NCBI GenBank assembly: GCA_009773455.1
Contig: WSXU01000005.1
Location: 83,631-147,630 of the forward strand
Length of the DNA: 64,000 bases
Origin: Bacteroidota bacterium
GTDB lineage: Bacteria > Bacteroidota > Bacteroidia > Bacteroidales > Lentimicrobiaceae
Reading direction: 5' to 3'
Position 1 is the first letter of the stretch, and the number at the start of each line of letters is the position of its first letter. The notes under the pieces were generated by a model that was given only the letters and a program-made list of their open reading frames with translations, was not told where the DNA came from and made no database searches. The position numbers and the translations under genes are program-made. This document shows positions 8,920 through 17,847 of this stretch, piece after piece.

Positions 8920-9642
8920 TTATTTTTTAGGATGGCAGCAGGAATGGGCCTTTTCAACAACCGGGGTTAAAGCTTCGGCTTTGGGGCTGATGTATGGGAT
9001 CCCCAGAGAAAGTCCCCTGAGTATGATCAGCACGCCCAGAATTACAATAACATAAGGTGATAACCTGTTGATAAACACCCTTAGTTTCAGGCTGATCATG
9101 GTTCCTGCCAGTGAAACGGCAAGCATGACGGGTATGGTGCCGGCACCGAACAACGCCATATACAGCATCCCCGGAACAACATCACCGGTATTCAATGCAC
9201 CAGCAACGGCAACATAAACCAGACCACAGGGAAGAACACCATTCAGCAGACCAATCCCAAACAGGGAGGCATAGGAACTGTTGCTGAATAGTTTGCGGAA
9301 CCCACCCATGACACGCGACGAAAATCCTTCAAGCAGATTGCCTGCTGAGGGGACTTTCCTGAATAACAGTGGTATGACTACATAAGCAATCATCAATGTT
9401 CCGACAATTACAGAAGTCCAGAGCTGAAAACCTGCCATATGCAGACCTTTCCCGACCAACCCGAAAATGAAACCGAGCACTACATATGTCAGGACCCGCC
9501 CTGTGTTGTAGATCAGACCACCGGTAATTCGGCGTGTCCAGTTATCGCTGCGAAGTGGCAGGGCGAGCGCTATGGGTCCGCACATACCGGCACAATGGGC
9601 GCTTCCGACCAATCCCACGAGAAATGCTGTCCAGAGAAACAT
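8920..9642 (-). CDS. SafE/UreH-domain membrane protein, probable copper or oxidase-assembly transporter
   Basis: This 240-residue polytopic protein belongs to the sulfite exporter TauE/SafE family (UreH domain). The first helix carries HCAGMCGPIALAL, a His/Cys/Met motif typical of the branch found in cbb3 (cco) clusters and suggestive of copper handling. About six hydrophobic segments follow, and the C-terminus ends in SCCHPKK, a second possible metal site. It follows ccoH in the usual Bacteroidota order ccoNO-Q-P-G-H-safE. A role in copper supply to the oxidase is inference from context. The family name alone would suggest anion export. Confidence 0.82.
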   Translation of the reverse strand: MFLWTAFLVGLVGSAHCAGMCGPIALALPLRSDNWTRRITGGLIYNTGRVLTYVVLGFIFGLVGKGLHMAGFQLWTSVIVGTLMIAYVVIPLLFRKVPSAGNLLEGFSSRVMGGFRKLFSNSSYASLFGIGLLNGVLPCGLVYVAVAGALNTGDVVPGMLYMALFGAGTIPVMLAVSLAGTMISLKLRVFINRLSPYVIVILGVLIILRGLSLGIPYISPKAEALTPVVEKAHSCCHPKK

Positions 9643-9650
9643 AGAGTTGA

Positions 9651-9695
9651 AGTAAAAAGTAAAAAGTAAAAAGTAAAAAGTCTAAAGTAAAAAGT
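9651..9695. repeat. Seven-base direct repeat (AAAAAGT units)
   Basis: Five or so near-identical 7-base units of AAAAAGT, one of them altered to CTAAAGT, lie between ccoH and the SafE-like gene. A GC-rich inverted repeat (CCCGCC at 9699-9704 with GGCGGG at 9713-9718) and a run of CCTG units at 9728-9742 follow. The array is not coding. It may be slippage-prone filler. Confidence 0.7.
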
Positions 9696-9852
9696 TTGCC
9701 CGCCATTTTTCAGGCGGGTAAAAAACCTGCCTGCCTGCCTGAAAATGGAAAGAACTGAAGTTCATGCAGAAACCGTTATCTCCAACTCACAGTTGAGGGG
9801 TCTCCGGATAAAAATTCAGCACCTGTATGGTAATGCAAAATTCTACAGGCTG

Positions 9853-10305
9853 CTATTTCAGAATCCTGACGCCTTCCTCATAATAGTATTCCTTACCATC
9901 CATCAACCAGCTGATCTTTGCAATGTATCGCCCTGCCTTAAGCTTTGAAACCGGAATGCGCTGCACCAGGCTTGTATCTATCTGAAGACTGTCGGCAAAA
10001 TCAGCATCCTGATCCGAAGGCCTGAACATATAGATCTGACCTTTAACCTCTTTACCTTTCAGCTCGACAGGAAACTTCACTGTAAGTTGATCCTGTTGCT
10101 GCGATATCAGTATTTTCTCCGACAATTTCCCTGTAACGGCAATTCTGTCGATCTGTTTCTGATACTCCAGACTTTGGGGGTAGTATTCGGTTTCCACCAG
10201 GTCAAACCGCTCCTGCAGGCTGAAATAGATCAGGGCTGCCATACTCAGCAGAAACAGACCGATAAACATGAATATTCCTGTACCCCAGTTAAATTTAAAT
10301 GACAT
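9853..10305 (-). CDS. ccoH: CcoH/FixH, cbb3 oxidase assembly protein
   Basis: FixH/CcoH is a small membrane-anchored protein needed for cbb3 oxidase assembly and thought to aid copper insertion with the CcoI ATPase. The 150-residue sequence starts MSFKFNWGTGIFMFIGLF, the family-typical N-terminal helix, followed by the ETEYYPQSLEYQKQIDR stretch and an immunoglobulin-like periplasmic domain. It starts 20 bases after the ccoG stop. The assignment is secure from position and motif. Confidence 0.88.
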   Translation of the reverse strand: MSFKFNWGTGIFMFIGLFLLSMAALIYFSLQERFDLVETEYYPQSLEYQKQIDRIAVTGKLSEKILISQQQDQLTVKFPVELKGKEVKGQIYMFRPSDQDADFADSLQIDTSLVQRIPVSKLKAGRYIAKISWLMDGKEYYYEEGVRILK

Positions 10306-10325
10306 TTTATTTTTTTTAGTTTGAT

Positions 10326-11759
10326 TTAGTCATCATCCGATCCGGGATTGTTGTCCGGATCATTTGGTCCCACAAAGGTAGCCTCTATTTCATCCATTTC
10401 GCGTCCGTCGCTCATAACCTTGAATTCAACTTCGGTGAGGGACTTCTTTATTTTAGACTTTTCTATTACAAGAAGGAACGTAGCTTTTCCAACCTGCCCC
10501 TTCCCGACCACCAGAGGACCACCCATCATTTTGATGAAGCCTTCCTCATCATCGATCAGCAGATTCACCGGTAAATCCTTCCGGGTTTTATTGATAAGCC
10601 GGATAGTATAGATGTTGCTGTAATGCAAAGAATCATACTCCTGGTAAATTGAACCAGGCATCCTGAGAATGGTTGATTCGATGTCGGTTCTGATTGAAAA
10701 CAGATAGCCGATCAGAATCAGCAGACCGGTAAGTACAACAGAGTAGAAAAGAATCCTGATGTTGAATTTTAACCTGGTTCCTTCAGCTATAGACCGTTCG
10801 GAAGCATACCTGATCAGACCTTTGGGCTTGTGTACCCGCTCCATGATGTTATTACAGGCATCAATACAGGCAGTGCAATTGATGCATTCAAGCTGGGTTC
10901 CGTTCCTGATATCAATTCCGGTCGGACAAACCAAAACGCAGCTGTTGCAGTCGATGCAATCTCCCTTTGATGCTTTTTCCCGGTCTTCAAGGGGGTTGTG
11001 CTTGGCCCTGGGCTCGCCTCTATTATAGTCATAACTGACAATAATTGAATTTCGGTCAAGTAACACACCCTGCAACCTGCCATAAGGACAAATGATGATA
11101 CAAACCTGTTCGCGTAATTTTGCGAACACGAGATAATGTATTGCAGCAAAAATTAACATGCCGATAAATCCTGCCGGATTTTCGACAGGTCCGGCATTGA
11201 TCAGTTCCTGTACCCGATCCATTCCGATAACATAGGCAAGGAAGAAAAATACAGTAACCAGTGATATGAGATAAAAAATCAGGTGTTTCAGTGTTTTTCG
11301 CCAAAGTTTATCAAAATCCATAGACCGGTCATCAAGCTTTCGCTGACGGCTGTTGTTGCCTTCGATGAGATATTCGATCTGTCTGTAAATGAATTCCATA
11401 AAAATGGTTTGCGGACAAATCCACCCGCAGAATATCCTTCCGAAAATCACAGTAAACAACACCACAAACACAATGAATGTGATCATGGAAAGCACGAAAA
11501 TGTGAAAATCCTGAGGGAAGAATACGACACCGAAAATGATGAAATGTCGTTCAAGCACATTAAAGAGCATCAGCGGATCGCCGTTGACTTTAATGAAAGG
11601 TGTTATAAAAAAGACCAGCAGCAGCAGATAGGCAGCCAGGTTACGATAATTAAACAATCTGCCCTGCGGACGTTTGGGATATACCCAAAGTCGCTTTCCA
11701 TCCTCGGCAATGGTTGATACCCTGTCGCGAAATGATTCTTCTTCTTCAAATTCGTTCAT
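10326..11759 (-). CDS. ccoG: CcoG/RdxA, 4Fe-4S protein for cbb3 oxidase copper maturation
   Basis: CcoG is a membrane iron-sulfur protein that reduces Cu(II) for cbb3 oxidase assembly. I start it at 11759 (MNEFEEEESFRD); the longer frame from 11831 adds residues absent from the family. The 477-residue protein shows an N-terminal CGWICPQ, then CIIICPYGRLQG, and a ferredoxin-like pair CIDCNSCVLVCP and CINCTACIDAC, giving cysteines for two 4Fe-4S clusters. About five membrane helices and a C-terminal Ig-like domain complete the usual layout. It lies between ccoP and ccoH. Confidence 0.93.
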   Translation of the reverse strand: MNEFEEEESFRDRVSTIAEDGKRLWVYPKRPQGRLFNYRNLAAYLLLLVFFITPFIKVNGDPLMLFNVLERHFIIFGVVFFPQDFHIFVLSMITFIVFVVLFTVIFGRIFCGWICPQTIFMEFIYRQIEYLIEGNNSRQRKLDDRSMDFDKLWRKTLKHLIFYLISLVTVFFFLAYVIGMDRVQELINAGPVENPAGFIGMLIFAAIHYLVFAKLREQVCIIICPYGRLQGVLLDRNSIIVSYDYNRGEPRAKHNPLEDREKASKGDCIDCNSCVLVCPTGIDIRNGTQLECINCTACIDACNNIMERVHKPKGLIRYASERSIAEGTRLKFNIRILFYSVVLTGLLILIGYLFSIRTDIESTILRMPGSIYQEYDSLHYSNIYTIRLINKTRKDLPVNLLIDDEEGFIKMMGGPLVVGKGQVGKATFLLVIEKSKIKKSLTEVEFKVMSDGREMDEIEATFVGPNDPDNNPGSDDD

Positions 11760-11876
11760 TTCTTTAGTAATTAGAGTAAAAGCAAAAACCAATGACCGTC
11801 GGGAACTTTCCCTGGTCATTGGCTTTAGCATGGTAATCAGATAAAATTATCATTCAATAAAAATGCCACACAGTTA

Positions 11877-12509
11877 TCAGCCAAAAGTGTCATATTTCCT
11901 TCCCTGGGGAGCCTTCTGGTTAGCCGGATTGGTTCCCTGGAAGGTCAGAATAAAACTCAGAACCTGCTGAATCTGAATGGGTGACAATTGATCTTTATAG
12001 GATATCATCCCCTTTGTGATGACCCCGGTGATTACCACGTTGTACAGTTCTTTCATTGACACCCGGTTATTGGTTGAATCGCCGTGTATCCAGTACATAT
12101 CCGTCATGTTCGGACCAACAAGTCCTTCGCCGAACTTTCCATGGCAGGTTACACAAATCTTGTTAAAAATTTCCTGTCCTGCGGCCAGATCCGTTTCTGC
12201 AGTCAAAGGTACCATATTCTCAAGGTCAACCTCGATCTGAGGCATTGCTTTCTTAATGTCAGCCATTGCTGTCATTTCGTTGGTATATTCTTTCTCCTGC
12301 AGTGGCCACCAGTCAGCAAGGTGGTAGCCTACAAGGTAGACCAGCGAAAAAATGATGGTAACATAAAAAAGGTACAACCACCATTGGGGCAGTTTGTTAT
12401 CCAACTCCCGGATTCCATCATATTCATGTCCTCCGAGATATCTGTCGTTGGTTAACTCATCTATTTCGGGTTCACCATGAGGCAGGTTTTTTTCTTCTGT
12501 ATTGCTCAT
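11877..12509 (-). CDS. ccoP: CcoP, mono-heme cytochrome c subunit of cbb3 oxidase
   Basis: CcoP carries electrons to the cbb3 catalytic core. The N-terminal cbb3-type domain (HEYDGIRELDNKLPQWWLYLFY, residues 28-49) leads into one membrane helix, then a single cytochrome c domain with CVTCH at 119-123 and a C-terminal methionine-containing segment (GMISYKDQLSP). At 210 residues it is shorter than the roughly 300-residue di-heme CcoP of Proteobacteria and has only one heme motif, a form common in Bacteroidota. It follows ccoQ closely and precedes ccoG. Confidence 0.93.
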   Translation of the reverse strand: MSNTEEKNLPHGEPEIDELTNDRYLGGHEYDGIRELDNKLPQWWLYLFYVTIIFSLVYLVGYHLADWWPLQEKEYTNEMTAMADIKKAMPQIEVDLENMVPLTAETDLAAGQEIFNKICVTCHGKFGEGLVGPNMTDMYWIHGDSTNNRVSMKELYNVVITGVITKGMISYKDQLSPIQIQQVLSFILTFQGTNPANQKAPQGRKYDTFG

Positions 12510-12545
12510 AATCTTTGTTTTTCAATGTTTTCGATTTATGAATAC

Positions 12546-12719
12546 TCACTCTTCATCGCTATCGAGCGGCATACGGCTCAACTCCTGATCGCGGGTTTTA
12601 TTTATGGTCAGTGTGTGAACGACCATCACCACGAAAAGTAAGATAAACAGCACCAGGGCAATTATCGGAAACCAGTAGATGCCCTCAATATCGTTAAATA
12701 AACGTGTTACAATTCCCAT
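12546..12719 (-). CDS. ccoQ: CcoQ, small cbb3 oxidase subunit (57 residues)
   Basis: This short gene lies between ccoNO and ccoP, 11 bases after the ccoNO stop. Translation from the ATG at 12719 gives MGIVTRLFNDIEGIYWFP, then one hydrophobic helix (about residues 17-36), and a charged tail ending SRMPLDSDEE. Small size, a single helix, an acidic C-terminus and location match CcoQ, which stabilises the cbb3 complex. Primary sequence is poorly conserved in this family, so the call rests mainly on topology and synteny. Confidence 0.82.
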   Translation of the reverse strand: MGIVTRLFNDIEGIYWFPIIALVLFILLFVVMVVHTLTINKTRDQELSRMPLDSDEE

Positions 12720-12730
12720 GTTAATCCCGT

Positions 12731-14878
12731 TTATTTGTTTTGAGAAGTTGCATTTGTTCCGGAGATATCCGTTCCCAGGCGCTGAATGTAAGCGATCAGG
12801 GCTATCACCTGTTTGTTGCTGCCAACGTCAATGCCTTCGGCTTTCAGTCCTGCGGCAATGGCCTCGGCCTGTATCTTCAGGTCATCATTGGCTTTAAGGT
12901 CGTAACCTTCAGGATAAGGCACCCCAAGCGTCTGCATCACCCTGATTTTCTTCGGTGTTGATGCAATGTCGATTTCTGCATCTGCCAGCCATGCGTATTT
13001 AGGCATAATGGTCGTGGCGTTCAATTCCTGTGGATTCATAAAATGACGGTAGTGCCAGGCATCCGGTTTATAGTTCTTACCTGTCTTAACCCCTTCGCGC
13101 CACAAATCCGGACCGGTACGTTTTGAACCCCACTGGAACGGATGGTCATAAACATATTCACCTGCTTTGGAATACTCACCATAACGTTCGGTTTCTGACC
13201 TGAAAGGACGGATCATCTGTGAATGACAGTTGTAACAACCTTCCTTAATGTAGATATCACGTCCCTGCAATTCGAGCGGAGAATAGGGTTTTACGCTCGA
13301 AATGGTTGGTATGTTTGATTTGATCAGGTAAGTTGGTACGATCTCGATTACTCCTCCGATAAGGATGGCAACGATGGAGAGAATCATAAAGCGAACTGGT
13401 TTGCGCTCAAGGAAACGGTGAAATCCTTCTCCGGCTTTCATTCCGCCTTCTTTAACGAGTGCAGGAGCTTCTGCGGCTTCCATGGCGACAAACGAACCGG
13501 CTTTCACGGTTTTGGCAATATTATAGACCATCAGAATGGCACCAAGGAAATACAGAGTACCACCGAATATCCTCATGTAGTACATTGGCATGATCTGTGA
13601 AATCACTTCCAGGAAGTTCGGATATACCAGTTCTCCGGCATCGTTGAATTGTTTGAACATTGAAGCTTCGGTCCATCCTGCCCAGTATAATGGAATTGAA
13701 TAGAACAGAATTGCAAGAGTTCCCATCCAGAAATGGAGGTTAGCCAACTTCACCGAATACAGTTTGGTATTGAACATTTTCGGGAAAAGCCAGTAAATCA
13801 TACCGAATGTGAGGAAACCATTCCAGCCCAAAGCTCCGATGTGTACGTGACCAACGGTCCAGTTTGTAAAATGGCTGATGGCATTGATGCTCTTCAGTGA
13901 AAGCATCGGTCCTTCGAATGTCGACATACCATAAGCTGTTACTGCAACCACAAAGAATTTCAATACCGGCTCTTCACGGACCTTATCCCAGGCTCCCCTG
14001 AGGGTCAGCAGGCCATTGATCATACCACCCCACGACGGAGCAATCAGCATGATTGAAAAAACGGTGCCCAGTGATTGTGCCCAGTTGGGTACCGACTGAT
14101 AAAGCAGGTGGTGCGGGCCTGCCCAGATATAAAGGAAAATCAGCGCCCAGAAATGGATCACACTGAGCTTGTAAGAATAAACCGGCCTGTTGGCAGCCTT
14201 GGGCATAAAATAATACATTAATCCGAGATAAGGAGTGGTCAGGAAAAATGCCACCGCATTGTGACCATACCACCACTGAACCAGTGCATCCTGAACTCCG
14301 GCATAAACAGGGTAACTTTTCAGGAAAGACCATGGAATCTCGATGGAGTTACCAATATGCAATACGGCAACTGTAACGAATGTGGCAATGTAAAACCAGA
14401 TGGCCACATAAATGTGTTTGACCCTTCTTTTAAGAATGGTCCACATCATGTTCCAGCCAAAGATTACCCAAACCAGGGCGATAAGGATATCGATGGGCCA
14501 TTCCAGTTCAGCATATTCCTTACCGGTGGTAAAGCCAGCCAGAAGTGTCACAGCGGCCAATACGATGATGCTCTGCCATCCCCAGAAATGAAAACGGGTC
14601 ATCCAGTTGCTGGCCATGCCGGTTTTCAGCAACCTTTGGAGCGAATAATAATACCCTGTGAAGATACCATTACCCACAAAAGCAAAAATAATAGCATTGG
14701 TATGTACAGGTCGTACACGCCCGAATGTTGTGAAGGCGAGATTAAAATTAAGCGCAGGAAACACCATCTGACAGGCGATCAGCACCCCCACAAGCATGCC
14801 TACAATGCCCCAGAAAAGTGTGGCATAGGCAAACATCTTCACAATCTTGTTGTCGTAGTAAAACTTTTGTAATTCCAT
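12731..14878 (-). CDS. ccoNO: Fused CcoN-CcoO, cbb3 oxidase catalytic and mono-heme cytochrome subunits
   Basis: This 715-residue protein joins the catalytic subunit CcoN (about residues 1-470) to the cytochrome c subunit CcoO (about 495-715), a fusion found in many Bacteroidota. CcoN motifs include HTNAIIFAFVGNGIF for low-spin heme, WWYGHNAVAFFL and WAGPHHLLYQ for CuB, and HVHIGALGWNGF for the hemes. The CcoO part has the heme motif CYNCH at 548-552 and the family run RTGPDLWREG. cbb3 oxidases reduce oxygen with high affinity, which suits low-oxygen growth. ccoS lies 15 bases upstream. Confidence 0.95.
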   Translation of the reverse strand: MELQKFYYDNKIVKMFAYATLFWGIVGMLVGVLIACQMVFPALNFNLAFTTFGRVRPVHTNAIIFAFVGNGIFTGYYYSLQRLLKTGMASNWMTRFHFWGWQSIIVLAAVTLLAGFTTGKEYAELEWPIDILIALVWVIFGWNMMWTILKRRVKHIYVAIWFYIATFVTVAVLHIGNSIEIPWSFLKSYPVYAGVQDALVQWWYGHNAVAFFLTTPYLGLMYYFMPKAANRPVYSYKLSVIHFWALIFLYIWAGPHHLLYQSVPNWAQSLGTVFSIMLIAPSWGGMINGLLTLRGAWDKVREEPVLKFFVVAVTAYGMSTFEGPMLSLKSINAISHFTNWTVGHVHIGALGWNGFLTFGMIYWLFPKMFNTKLYSVKLANLHFWMGTLAILFYSIPLYWAGWTEASMFKQFNDAGELVYPNFLEVISQIMPMYYMRIFGGTLYFLGAILMVYNIAKTVKAGSFVAMEAAEAPALVKEGGMKAGEGFHRFLERKPVRFMILSIVAILIGGVIEIVPTYLIKSNIPTISSVKPYSPLELQGRDIYIKEGCYNCHSQMIRPFRSETERYGEYSKAGEYVYDHPFQWGSKRTGPDLWREGVKTGKNYKPDAWHYRHFMNPQELNATTIMPKYAWLADAEIDIASTPKKIRVMQTLGVPYPEGYDLKANDDLKIQAEAIAAGLKAEGIDVGSNKQVIALIAYIQRLGTDISGTNATSQNK

Positions 14879-14893
14879 AAGCGTTTGGTTTAA

Positions 14894-15076
14894 CTAAACA
14901 TTGTTTTGGTTAACACTTGAATCATTGGATTTATCACTCTCATTATCAAATAGAATTCTAACCGAAGGGGAAACATCATCGTCGTACTGACCAGATCTGA
15001 CTGCCCACAAAAAAGCCAGCAAAAAGCCGGCTGCAACCAGAATACTGAAACCTATCAGGACAACAATAACGCTCAT
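14894..15076 (-). CDS. ccoS: CcoS, cbb3 oxidase assembly protein
   Basis: CcoS is a short single-helix protein required for putting cofactors into cbb3 oxidase. The 60 residues begin MSVIVVLIGFSILVAAGFLLAFLWAVRSGQYDD. The WAVRSGQYDD run is the family hallmark. An acidic serine/asparagine-rich tail follows. It precedes ccoNO by 15 bases and is the first gene of the unit after a promoter-like element. Confidence 0.92.
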   Translation of the reverse strand: MSVIVVLIGFSILVAAGFLLAFLWAVRSGQYDDDVSPSVRILFDNESDKSNDSSVNQNNV

Positions 15077-15103
15077 CTGTTTAATTTAAAAATTGATTTA
15101 CCC

Positions 15104-15111
15104 AAAGATAT
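15104..15111 (-). promoter_or_regulatory. Candidate -7 element (TAnnTTTG) for ccoS-ccoNOQP
   Basis: The minus strand reads TATCTTTG, an exact consensus match, 28 bases upstream of the ccoS start. It suggests that the oxidase genes are transcribed separately from ccoI. No clear FNR-type TTGAT-N4-ATCAA box was seen nearby. Confidence 0.45.
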
Positions 15112-15196
15112 AAATTCAGAAAGTAAGAAGTTCCTCCTGAAATAAATATAGAATTAATCCAAATAATTATATATATATTTGTTTATCAGAATACTA

Positions 15197-15228
15197 CAGA
15201 GGTTTTGAACAAATGTCCAAAACCTCTG
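15197..15228. promoter_or_regulatory. Perfect 11-bp inverted repeat in the ccoI-ccoS gap
   Basis: The arms CAGAGGTTTTG and CAAAACCTCTG are separated by 10 bases. It begins 52 bases beyond the ccoI stop and has no adjoining T-run on either strand, so it is not a textbook terminator. It may be a U-tract-free terminator, an attenuator or an operator. Confidence 0.5.
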
Positions 15229-15279
15229 CCAATAAAAGATTATCAATTGAATAAAAAGTTATGCAAAAATCTAAAAAAG

Positions 15280-17673
15280 TCAGGCCGAAACAGCCAAACC
15301 TTTCCTTTTGGCCAGTACTGTAACTGAAAGGCTTGCGAAGGCGACCACCGAAATTGAACTCAAAGGCATCAGCACAGCTGCAAAAACAGGTGATAGTAAT
15401 CCCTGAACCGCAAATGAAAGTCCGACAATGTTATACATAAACGATATGCCGTAACTCATATAAACAATGTTTACCGACTTCCTGGCAAAGCCAACAAAAT
15501 GATTCAGACGGCCGAATTCAGAGGACTTCAGAATAGCGTCGCAGGCCGGAGAGAAATGATAGATGTCATCGGCAATGGTGATTCCGATATCGGCTTTGAT
15601 CAAAGCACCGGCATCGTTCAGCCCGTCGCCGATCATAATAACCTTCCGGCCACTGTTGGTCAGGTCATTGATGAAATTGAGTTTATCTAAGGGCGATTGG
15701 TTAAAGTATAATGCATCGTCTGCACCGAATACCTTCACCAGATTGCTTCTTTCGGAATCGTTATCTCCTGAAATCATATACTTCTGATAACCATCGAACC
15801 CGGCAATCACCTCTTCAAGACCTTCACGGTAGGAATTTTCAAGCTTGAAGTATCCCTTCAGTTTGTGGTCGATGGAAATGTATACCGAAGAAACCCGGCT
15901 ATCTTCAGGTGATTCACTGCCGGCTATAAACTTTCGTGAACCCAGCATGATGCTGTGACCTTCGAGCAAACCCGAAATACCCATACCCGGGATTTCACGA
16001 TAACCTTCAACAGTCATGTCGGCGACAGCCGGCAACCAATCGCTCACAATGACAGACAACGGATGGGTTGAATTTCTGGCAACGGATCGGATCCACTGCA
16101 TCTCGCTAACGCTAAGCGGTTCACCTTCCCAGCTCACATTCATCGACCGGGAATGGGTAAGGGTGCCGGTTTTATCAAAAACCACGGTATCGGTTTTCAC
16201 CAGATTTTCGATCACCCCTGTATTCTTGATATAAAACCCGTTACGCCCGAAAATCCGCATCAGATTTCCGAAAGTAAAAGGGATGGTCAGCGAGAGGGCA
16301 CAGGGACAGGCAACAATAAGAATGGAAGCAAAAACATATACTGCTTTACCTATATCCTCAAATGCCCAGAAAATGAATGCCAAAGTAGCTATTGCCAGGA
16401 TAACCAGCGTGAAGTAGTGGCTGACCCTGTTCACAATTGTCTGCATATTCATGCCTGTTTCTTCACCAAGGCGATCCTCATTCCAGAGCTGGGTAAGATA
16501 ACTCTGTGCCACCTCTTTTACTACCTGCAGTTTGATGGCTGCGCCGGTCTGCTTTCCTCCGGCATAAACAAAATCTCCTGTTTTTTTTGACACCGGAATC
16601 GATTCGCCGGTCACAAAACTGTAGTCAATACTACCTTCTCCTTCCATCATCACTGAATCTACAGGAATCAGTTCTCCATTCCTGACAAGGATCAGATCAC
16701 CCTGACGGACATCCTGCAACTGCACAAATTCCTCATTCCCATCACGTAACAAGGTCACCGCAATCGGGAAATAAGACCTGTAATCCCTGTCAAATGACAG
16801 AGACTGGTAAGTACGGCTCTGGTACCAGCGTCCGATCAGCATAAAGAAGAGCAGACCTGCCAGTGAATCCATATAACCGGTTCCGGAACCGCTGAAAATT
16901 TCATAACTGCTTTCCAGGAACAGAGCCAGAATACCAATGGAAAGTGGAAGATCGATGTTAATGACTTTCTTCCGCAGGCTTTTCCATGCGGAAAGGAAAA
17001 AGTCGCTGCTGCAATAGGTTATTACAGGAAGAGCTAAAATAAAGGATACAATTCCAAATGTGCCGGCCATCAGTCGGTCAATGGCTTCCCCTCCCGGAAG
17101 ATAATCAGGAAAACTCACCAGCATAATGTTTCCGAAAGCAAAACCTGCCACCCCTATCTTCATGATCATCCGGCGGTTGGCCTTCTGGTGACTGTCTTTT
17201 TTGGAGCTGTCGTAACTGATGTCCGGAATGTAATGAATGGAATGAAGTAACTCAATCAACTGCCTGAGGCTGATCTCCCCGTCATGAAAAGTGATGCTTA
17301 CCTCCTTACGAACGAAATTGACATGCGAGTGCATGATACCGGGGTGCAATGTATTCAGGTTTTCGAGCAACCAGATACAACTGCTGCAGTGAATGGCAGG
17401 AATAAATAGCTTGACCCGGGAAATTCCGCCATCGGAAAACTCAAGTAACCGGTTACTTATCTCCTGATTGTCAAGATAAGCATATCTGGTTCCGGCAGCA
17501 TTTTCAGTTTCCAGGCGAATGCCGGGTGAAGGCATCATCTCATAATACCGGTTCAGCTTTTTTTCGGAGAGTATCTGGTAAACCATGCTGCATCCGTTGC
17601 AGCAAAATGGTTTCTGATCAAAAACAACAGGGTTTTTACCACATTCCTGTCCACAGTGCACACATTCAGCCAT
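15280..17673 (-). CDS. ccoI: CcoI/FixI-type copper-transporting P1B ATPase
   Basis: This heavy-metal P-type ATPase exports Cu(I) for cbb3 oxidase assembly. I start it at 17673 (MAECVHCGQECG), because the upstream in-frame ATG at 17694 overlaps the candidate promoter. The N-terminus has a Cys-rich metal-binding region (CVHCGQEC, CCNGC) followed by an HMA-like domain with HCSSC. Eight hydrophobic segments, the ion-site CPC at 456-458, and the phosphorylated Asp500 in DKTGTLTHS are visible, as is MIGDGLNDAGAL in the hinge. About 797 residues is normal for FixI-type pumps. Confidence 0.94.
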   Translation of the reverse strand: MAECVHCGQECGKNPVVFDQKPFCCNGCSMVYQILSEKKLNRYYEMMPSPGIRLETENAAGTRYAYLDNQEISNRLLEFSDGGISRVKLFIPAIHCSSCIWLLENLNTLHPGIMHSHVNFVRKEVSITFHDGEISLRQLIELLHSIHYIPDISYDSSKKDSHQKANRRMIMKIGVAGFAFGNIMLVSFPDYLPGGEAIDRLMAGTFGIVSFILALPVITYCSSDFFLSAWKSLRKKVINIDLPLSIGILALFLESSYEIFSGSGTGYMDSLAGLLFFMLIGRWYQSRTYQSLSFDRDYRSYFPIAVTLLRDGNEEFVQLQDVRQGDLILVRNGELIPVDSVMMEGEGSIDYSFVTGESIPVSKKTGDFVYAGGKQTGAAIKLQVVKEVAQSYLTQLWNEDRLGEETGMNMQTIVNRVSHYFTLVILAIATLAFIFWAFEDIGKAVYVFASILIVACPCALSLTIPFTFGNLMRIFGRNGFYIKNTGVIENLVKTDTVVFDKTGTLTHSRSMNVSWEGEPLSVSEMQWIRSVARNSTHPLSVIVSDWLPAVADMTVEGYREIPGMGISGLLEGHSIMLGSRKFIAGSESPEDSRVSSVYISIDHKLKGYFKLENSYREGLEEVIAGFDGYQKYMISGDNDSERSNLVKVFGADDALYFNQSPLDKLNFINDLTNSGRKVIMIGDGLNDAGALIKADIGITIADDIYHFSPACDAILKSSEFGRLNHFVGFARKSVNIVYMSYGISFMYNIVGLSFAVQGLLSPVFAAVLMPLSSISVVAFASLSVTVLAKRKGLAVSA

Positions 17674-17691
17674 AAGTAATAATTGCGATGG

Positions 17692-17699
17692 CAAAAATA
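17692..17699 (-). promoter_or_regulatory. Candidate -7 element (TAnnTTTG) for ccoI
   Basis: The minus strand reads TATTTTTG, an exact match, 19 bases upstream of the preferred ccoI start. The short distance argues against the longer ORF start at 17694. Confidence 0.45.
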
Positions 17700-17847
17700 A
17701 CTTTTATTTCCTACAAGCTTTAGGAATGGTCTCCGGGTATATTAAACAAAAGTAACCAATCAGAAAAACTACGCTTCCAACTGACAGATCATCATTTTTG
17801 GGGATGGGTGACTTTTATTGAACACATATATCAATACTGGCAGAAGC

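Noticed and set aside
15197..15228. Rho-independent terminator for ccoI
   Set aside because: The stem is perfect but no T-run adjoins on the minus strand, so I listed it as an inverted repeat of unclear role.
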